DNA from: Limnochordia bacterium
GTDB lineage: Bacteria; Bacillota; Limnochordia; DUMW01
Reading direction: 5' to 3'
Length of the DNA: 55,716 nucleotides
Assembly (NCBI GenBank): GCA_023230925.1
Contig: JALNWK010000017.1
Coordinates: 1 to 55,716 of the forward strand
Positions 51,274-55,716 of the stretch are shown piece by piece (positions within the stretch are counted from its first letter, which is position 1; every line of letters starts with the position of its first letter). The notes beneath the pieces are model-generated. The model had not been told where the DNA came from. It worked only from the letters and a program-made list of their open reading frames with translations, and did not search any database. The translations under genes were made by a program, and so were the position numbers.

Positions 51274-52266
51274 TCAACACCAAAGGTACACCAACTGCCA
51301 GATGACATTTATGCCACCATGTACTAAGACCGCACTCCACAGTTTTCCTGTTCGCCAATAGATCCAGCCGAAGGCTAAGCTGGCAAGGAAAGCTAACACC
51401 GCAAATTTCGGATTATAAATATGGCCAAGTCCAAAGACCAACGATGCAATCAAGATCCCCGTCCAAGAAGAGCCTTTGGGCAACACAGAGAAAACATAGT
51501 TCTGGAGGATTCCCCGGGCCAAGAGTTCCTCTCCTAGGGAACTGTTAAAGAGGAAAAAGGCAGCAGCAACCCAGAAGTTTTGCCACCTTAGGGTTTCTAC
51601 CCCGGGTGTGAGAAACCCCCATGCAAGACCCAAGGGAACGAGCAAGACAAGCAAGACCAAGATCAAACCAATGGATAAAAGAAACTCCTTCCTGCTCAAG
51701 TCCAACGTGTAGCCTAGGTCTACCTTCCTAATTACGAGGTAGATAAGCAGCGTTGTAGTAAATGCAGATAAGTGACTAAAGGATGCGGAGAAGATAAAAG
51801 GATATTGCCCGGATATCATCAAACCTCCATCCCCGCCAAGGAAACTGGACTGGGCAATCACTGCCAGGTACAAAGCTAGTAATATATCCTTCCAGGAGAG
51901 TCGCTTCCCCCAATTGCGACTAAGCATTACCGGCAACGCGTGCACAATCAGGATATAGGGGAGGTAGTAGAACCTGAACTGCTCTCGAACCAAGAGCAGC
52001 AGACTGCCCCACCCAGCTAAAAAAAGGAAGTAGAAGATGAGATTCCTCTTGTTAGAGAAAACGACAGTCATACGGTCCCGAAAGGTGGAGACGAAACATC
52101 CTAGGATCATCACGTAAAACGGGGATAAAAAAATAACTGCCAAAAGTCGCGGGGAAACCGTGAAGCAAAACGTCTCTAAAGGGAGCATTAAGACGGCACT
52201 GATAAACACAAAGGCGGCCATCGTTACCCCAACCAGCGAACTTGTGGTCCTACTCTCCATCAGCAT
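51274..52266 (-). CDS. CPBP family intramembrane metalloprotease
   Basis: 330 aa with about nine membrane helices. The CPBP (Abi/CAAX-like) motifs are LGEELLARG (glutamates and arginine), FGLGHIYN and VLVHGGINVIW near the C-terminus. Family members cut membrane peptides or prenylated proteins; some confer bacteriocin self-immunity. Start ATG at 52266 after AGGAGATGC, or the ATG two codons later. No peptide substrate gene is visible beside it. Confidence 0.85.
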   Translation of the reverse strand: MLMESRTTSSLVGVTMAAFVFISAVLMLPLETFCFTVSPRLLAVIFLSPFYVMILGCFVSTFRDRMTVVFSNKRNLIFYFLFLAGWGSLLLLVREQFRFYYLPYILIVHALPVMLSRNWGKRLSWKDILLALYLAVIAQSSFLGGDGGLMISGQYPFIFSASFSHLSAFTTTLLIYLVIRKVDLGYTLDLSRKEFLLSIGLILVLLVLLVPLGLAWGFLTPGVETLRWQNFWVAAAFFLFNSSLGEELLARGILQNYVFSVLPKGSSWTGILIASLVFGLGHIYNPKFAVLAFLASLAFGWIYWRTGKLWSAVLVHGGINVIWQLVYLWC

Positions 52267-52556
52267 GCATCTCCTATTCTACTGATGTTAGATTCGCCAA
52301 GGAAACCATATCTTCCTGCCAAGGGTCTTTGAGTCCGCTGGTTAGGCTTCTTACTCTCCTAGGCCCGCTAGGTCTCTTGGTCTTTGCCGGAATTGAAGGA
52401 CCAATGAGCAAGGAACAAGGCCCCCTGTTGCCTAGCTTCATGACGTAGTCAACCGCTACCACCACGCTGGACTCTAAGGTAATCTCTGACACATCCATAG
52501 AGGAATGTACCGTGAATTGTCGAACTGATCACAATGCGACTAAAGGAGGAGCGAAA

Positions 52557-53444
52557 TTGGAGCCAAGACGCAGCAAGAGACTACTGGAGGGTATTAGCTT
52601 CCTTGCCACAAAAATCCCCTTTGGAGTTGCCCAGTGTTTTTTCGCTGCTATCGGTTCTTTTTTGTACGGCCTACTTCTCCTTACACCCCACCGGAGATTG
52701 CTTGCCAACAGAATCCAACACGCTCTTCAGACTAGTCTATGGGAGAGTCATGGGGTTGCCGCAGCCCATGTACGTTTGATGTTTGAATCACTAGTTGAGA
52801 TCGTCCGACTGAATGAAGAGCCTGCATCGTTATTGAAGACGCGCGTTGCCATCTTTGGAGTAGAGAACCTTGAGGCCGCCCTTGCCCAGGGCAAAGGGGT
52901 CATCATCCTCTCGGCCCATTTTGGTAACTGGGAATTAATCGCGCCAAAGCTATCCCTAATGCACTATTCCGTCACCGCCGTAATGCAACCCATGCCAAAT
53001 AAGGTATTCGATTCCTTCTTTCGGCAGTTGCGGGCCACTACTGGCACCACAATTATTGACAACAATCGGGGCGGCATCAGACAGGGTATGCAGACCCTAA
53101 GACAAAACGGGTTGTTGCTACTGCTTGCGGATCAACACCCCTTTACGGCAGCGCCTGAAATTGAGTTTTTAGGTCACAATACCCCCATTCAGACAGGGCC
53201 AGCTTTACTGGCCCTTGCAACCGGAGCAACAATCATCCCCACCTTCTGCATACGAGAGAAGCGGGGATACCATCGAATTGTTATGGAAAAACCCCTTGAT
53301 TACATCCCTGAAGGAGACAAGGCAGCAGATGTTGACCGAATCTGCCGCCTGTACCACCAAGTCTATGAGCGATACATCAAGGAGCATCCGGACCATTGGC
53401 TCTGGTTCCACGATCGATGGTTAATTGGCAGAAACCAGTCCTAA
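52557..53444 (+). CDS. LpxL/HtrB-family lysophospholipid acyltransferase
   Basis: 295 aa from the TTG at 52557, seven bases after AAAGGAGG. An N-terminal hydrophobic helix (KIPFGVAQCFFAAIGSFLYGL) precedes the acyltransferase motif HFGNWE (H121, E126), then NNRGGIRQGMQTL and ADQHPF, and the C-terminal HPDHWLWFHDRW. In Gram-negatives these enzymes add the secondary acyl chains of lipid A; actinobacterial relatives acylate mannosides. Here it suggests glycolipid or lipid A acylation. It ends four bases inside the convergent nagB gene. Confidence 0.88.
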   Translation: MEPRRSKRLLEGISFLATKIPFGVAQCFFAAIGSFLYGLLLLTPHRRLLANRIQHALQTSLWESHGVAAAHVRLMFESLVEIVRLNEEPASLLKTRVAIFGVENLEAALAQGKGVIILSAHFGNWELIAPKLSLMHYSVTAVMQPMPNKVFDSFFRQLRATTGTTIIDNNRGGIRQGMQTLRQNGLLLLLADQHPFTAAPEIEFLGHNTPIQTGPALLALATGATIIPTFCIREKRGYHRIVMEKPLDYIPEGDKAADVDRICRLYHQVYERYIKEHPDHWLWFHDRWLIGRNQS

Positions 53445-54172
53445 AGGGTTAATGAAGCCGCGGCCTCCCTGTCAAGAATCACCGTAACATCAGGATGCAA
53501 CTGCAAGACAGAGGCCGGTACATCCTCGGTAACCGGTCCTTGCAGCGACCGTTCAATCGCCCAAGCCTTACTGGCTCCATTGGCCAAAAGAACAATCCGT
53601 CGGGCATGCATAATACTTCTGATCCCCATGGAAATAGCTTGTCGGGGAACATCAGCCTTGTTGTCAAAGAAACGGGCGTTAGCCTCAATTGTCTGCTGAG
53701 CCAAGTCAACTACCCTCGTCCTGCTACCAAAGGGAGTCTGGGGTTCATTAAAGCCAATATGTCCGTTAACCCCGATGCCAAGAATCTGTAGATCAATGCC
53801 TCCAACACCTTCGATTTCCTTCTCGTAGTCTGCACATTCTCTGTCCAAGTCCTCTGCTAGACCCCTAGGAATCCGCACGTTCTCCGGATTAATATCGATC
53901 TGATCGAAGAGATTATTGTACATATAATGATGATAGCTGGAGGGATGATTAGGCCCAAGACCTAAGTACTCATCAAGGTTAAAGGTCCGGACCTGTTTAA
54001 AACTCACCTGTTGTTTTTGATATAAATCTATTAATGATTTGTAAGTGCCCAAAGGTGTGCTTCCTGTAGCCAGTCCCAACACCAATTTGGGATTCTCATG
54101 AATAGAATTAGAAATCAACTGTGCAGCCTGTTTGCTTAATTGGTCATAGTTATCTGTAATGATTATTCTCAT
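53441..54172 (-). CDS. nagB: Glucosamine-6-phosphate deaminase
   Basis: 243 aa from the ATG at 54172, after AGAGGTGG; the preceding ATG is too close to the site. Motifs: LGLATGSTPLGTYKSL, TFNLDEYLGLGPNHPSSYHH with catalytic Asp, and LGIGVNGHIGFNEP. It turns glucosamine-6-phosphate into fructose-6-phosphate and ammonia, the last step in using GlcNAc such as that released by the GH20 enzyme at 11.4 kb. No nagA is nearby. Length is slightly short of E. coli NagB, as is normal for Firmicutes. Confidence 0.96.
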   Translation of the reverse strand: MRIIITDNYDQLSKQAAQLISNSIHENPKLVLGLATGSTPLGTYKSLIDLYQKQQVSFKQVRTFNLDEYLGLGPNHPSSYHHYMYNNLFDQIDINPENVRIPRGLAEDLDRECADYEKEIEGVGGIDLQILGIGVNGHIGFNEPQTPFGSRTRVVDLAQQTIEANARFFDNKADVPRQAISMGIRSIMHARRIVLLANGASKAWAIERSLQGPVTEDVPASVLQLHPDVTVILDREAAASLTL

Positions 54173-54336
54173 CATATACCACCTCTCGTTGGATCTAGTG
54201 GAACCACTTAACACTACTTATTTAGCTTCAGCAATCCAATACTCCTGCCGTGTTCTAAACAAAACTAAAGAGATATAGACTATATTAGCAAGGTCCGTAG
54301 GCCGTTATCTGGAAATACGACCGAGGTGATCTGAAA

Positions 54337-55104
54337 GTGGCGACTTCCAAGAAACGTTGCTTTTTCTTTGTTATCAGAATAGAACATTGGCCATTGGCAA
54401 TACGCATCGGGATTATCCTCTGCTTCTTCCTGATCGTTTTCCTTCTACCTAGAGATGAAAAGCTAGTTATCGGCGAGCTAAAGGCTGGTTTGAATAACCG
54501 GGTGATCGGTATTGATCCTGGACACGGTGGGATTGATGTTGGGACCTACCACTATCCCACCGGTTCCGCTGAGAAAACAATTACTTTAGAAATTAGCAAA
54601 CGTCTCGCCCAGATCATCTCCGAAGCTGGAGGTATCCCGGTTCTTGCTCGAGAAGACGATATTCGCTTCGCAGAAAGCCCCAGAGAGGACCTCCGTTACC
54701 GGATCAGTCAGTTAGAAGCACAGAATGTAGACTGTATTATTAGCATCCATGTGAATTACTACCCATCATCATCGCCCTTCGGACCCCAGGTTTTCTACTA
54801 TCCAACCAATCCTCAAGGAAAACGGTTGGCTTTACTTATTCAAGAGGAGCTTCTTGCGGTACGGCCCGACAACCAAAGGCAAGCGGTACCCGAAAACTTC
54901 TTCGTGTTAAGGGAGACCACCCTTTCTTCGGTTCTTGTGGAAGTAGGCTTCATGTCCAACCCTAAGGATCGACAGCTAATGCAGGAAGCAACGGGTCAAA
55001 ACAAAATCGCAATAGCCATCGCCCGCGGGATAAGTCGCTTTTTCATGGGTGAGCAGCCCAAACCGGTAATCACTGAAGCGACAGATGGTCCATTACGTAT
55101 CTAG
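54337..55104 (+). CDS. cwlD: CwlD-like N-acetylmuramoyl-L-alanine amidase
   Basis: 255 aa, GTG start after GAGGTGATCTGAAA. One N-terminal membrane helix (LAIRIGIILCFFLIVFLLP) anchors an outward-facing Amidase_3 domain: GIDPGHGGIDVGT, AEKTITLEISKRL, ISIHVNYYPS and VLVEVGFMSNPKD supply the zinc ligands and catalytic Glu. CwlD strips peptides from cortex peptidoglycan so that muramic-delta-lactam can form in spores. Length and topology match; a vegetative amidase remains possible. Confidence 0.85.
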   Translation: MATSKKRCFFFVIRIEHWPLAIRIGIILCFFLIVFLLPRDEKLVIGELKAGLNNRVIGIDPGHGGIDVGTYHYPTGSAEKTITLEISKRLAQIISEAGGIPVLAREDDIRFAESPREDLRYRISQLEAQNVDCIISIHVNYYPSSSPFGPQVFYYPTNPQGKRLALLIQEELLAVRPDNQRQAVPENFFVLRETTLSSVLVEVGFMSNPKDRQLMQEATGQNKIAIAIARGISRFFMGEQPKPVITEATDGPLRI

Positions 55105-55408
55105 ACCATCTCCATGGTCACAACGGGCACTACTCTGTGTTAAAGGCTCATCTCCCTAGATGCCGACCTATTCCCCTTTTTCAGCTACATCTTTCATCTA
55201 AGATTGAAATTACTCAGAATGGCGGAAGACATGTTCTACCGGCCGTGTACTAAACCGGAAAAGACTTAGTACAATGATGGAGCTGTCGTGTGGGCCCAAT
55301 AAGGACCGCCCACACGAAGTACCCGATAGTGTCATTTGAGTCATGCGCAAGATAAATTTCAGCCTAGGTTCACTAAAAGAGATAGCTGAGAAAGCGAAAC
55401 GGAAGGTA
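55105..55408 (+). other. Stretch after cwlD with a hairpin and a possible short coding start
   Basis: A nine-base stem CGTGTGGGC/GCCCACACG with a 12-base loop lies at 55287-55316. After it an ATG at 55343 opens a Lys/Arg-rich frame (MRKINFSLGSLKEIAEKAK) without a good ribosome site. If the intron call below is right, this frame could be the interrupted target gene. Confidence 0.35.
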
Positions 55409-55716
55409 GTGCGTAAGAATGTCTATGTACCTCGGGCAGCCGGTACACCCATTGCCCATGTAGGAAGGACATCATCGAGGGGTACGTCGAACCTAGTTCA
55501 CAGGGTCAGATGGCATGCGCATCAGCTATTGACATAAATCAAGGAGTCGGTGGCCATGAAGCGTTGACCCTTAATACAGGCTTTGCCGAGCTCAGTATGA
55601 GTCAAGAATTTACGGGTTCAGGTAGGTGATCGCGAACGCGACGGATACCGCGGGTCCCATGAGAGAGAAGGGAAAAGAAGGGATCGAGAGGCTCAATCTC
55701 CAATATAGGAGATAAG
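55409..55716 (+). mobile_element. Possible 5' ribozyme part of a group II intron (runs off right edge)
   Basis: The stretch begins GTGCGTAAG, matching the group II intron 5' consensus GUGYG. It then shows a chain of paired elements instead of coding sequence: ATGTC/GGACAT enclosing GTACC/GGTAC, a segment TCGAGGGGTACGTCGAACC like domain I epsilon' regions, and a CGCGAACGCG stem-loop. The window ends with TATAGGAGATAAG, which could be the ribosome site of an intron-encoded reverse transcriptase. No reverse transcriptase is visible within the window, so this rests on pattern memory. Confidence 0.4.

Noticed and set aside
52242..52448. 68-codon plus-strand frame with a hydrophobic stretch before the acyltransferase
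   Set aside because: It overlaps the start of the CPBP gene and lacks a ribosome site; the hydrophobic run is short.
1..55716. CRISPR arrays, T-box leaders and SAM riboswitches
   Set aside because: No regularly spaced repeats were seen, and the conserved T-box and SAM-I core patterns were not found upstream of gltX, hisG, the methyltransferase-like gene or the mtn operon.

Overview
The window looks like chromosome of an endospore-forming member of the Firmicutes (Bacillota), probably a deep clostridial or Limnochordia-like lineage. The evidence is ytrH/ytrI-type sporulation genes next to dnaE, a cwlD-type spore cortex amidase, a TRAP (mtrB) regulator, a dnaE-accD-accA block, Na+-pumping decarboxylase genes, frequent GTG/TTG starts and strong AGGAGG ribosome binding sites. 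A LpxL/HtrB-family acyltransferase and a small secreted protein ending in Phe hint at an outer membrane, but that is inference. No rRNA, CRISPR array or complete prophage is visible.

Left part (1-11,250) is an accessory island. On the minus strand it reads: a large N6-adenine DNA methyltransferase (1228 aa), then, overlapping it by 13 nt, a 1135-aa fusion of a phospholipase-D-type nuclease domain and an SF2 helicase, then two tandem paralogous 235-aa proteins of unknown function. An IS3-type orfA runs off the left edge. A broken IS3-type orfB lies upstream of the methyltransferase, and a tRNA-Leu(CAA) has its 3' end facing the island. I read this as a restriction-modification-like anti-phage locus in a mobile context; it is the best candidate in the window for a poorly described system.

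11,250-25,550 is core genome: a GH20 hexosaminidase, a decayed transglutaminase-like gene, fxsA, accA/accD, mtrB, dnaE, divergent ytrH/ytrI, a stand-alone starch-binding-type domain protein, tRNA-Glu(CTC), a lipoprotein, tRNA-Gln(CTG), a PHP phosphoesterase and gltX. 25,550-29,705 is a tightly coupled chain, nth-yjbQ-mtnP-mtnA-mtaD-gltX. Stop/start overlaps link mtnP to its upstream and downstream neighbours, and the chain carries most of a methylthioadenosine recycling route. A homocysteine methyltransferase-like gene lies just upstream.

29,800-38,200: a LacI regulator with a Gfo/Idh/MocA oxidoreductase under a promoter carrying a LacI-type operator; fmdB; a four-gene Na+-translocating oxaloacetate decarboxylase-type operon (gamma, biotin carrier, beta, alpha); and an isolated hisG. 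38,400-46,100: hflX with an unusual insertion in its G domain, a small unknown gene, a CBS-domain protein, a MATE transporter, a putative small beta-barrel protein, a CGGC protein, and a second Gfo/Idh oxidoreductase with a fumarylacetoacetase-family gene. 46,500-55,716: two amidase_3 proteins, a CofE-like ligase, GTP-dependent PEP carboxykinase with a structured leader, a lipid kinase, a CPBP protease, the LpxL-like acyltransferase, nagB, and at the right edge what may be the 5' end of a group II intron.

All functional names come from recognising protein families and motifs by eye; no database search was run.
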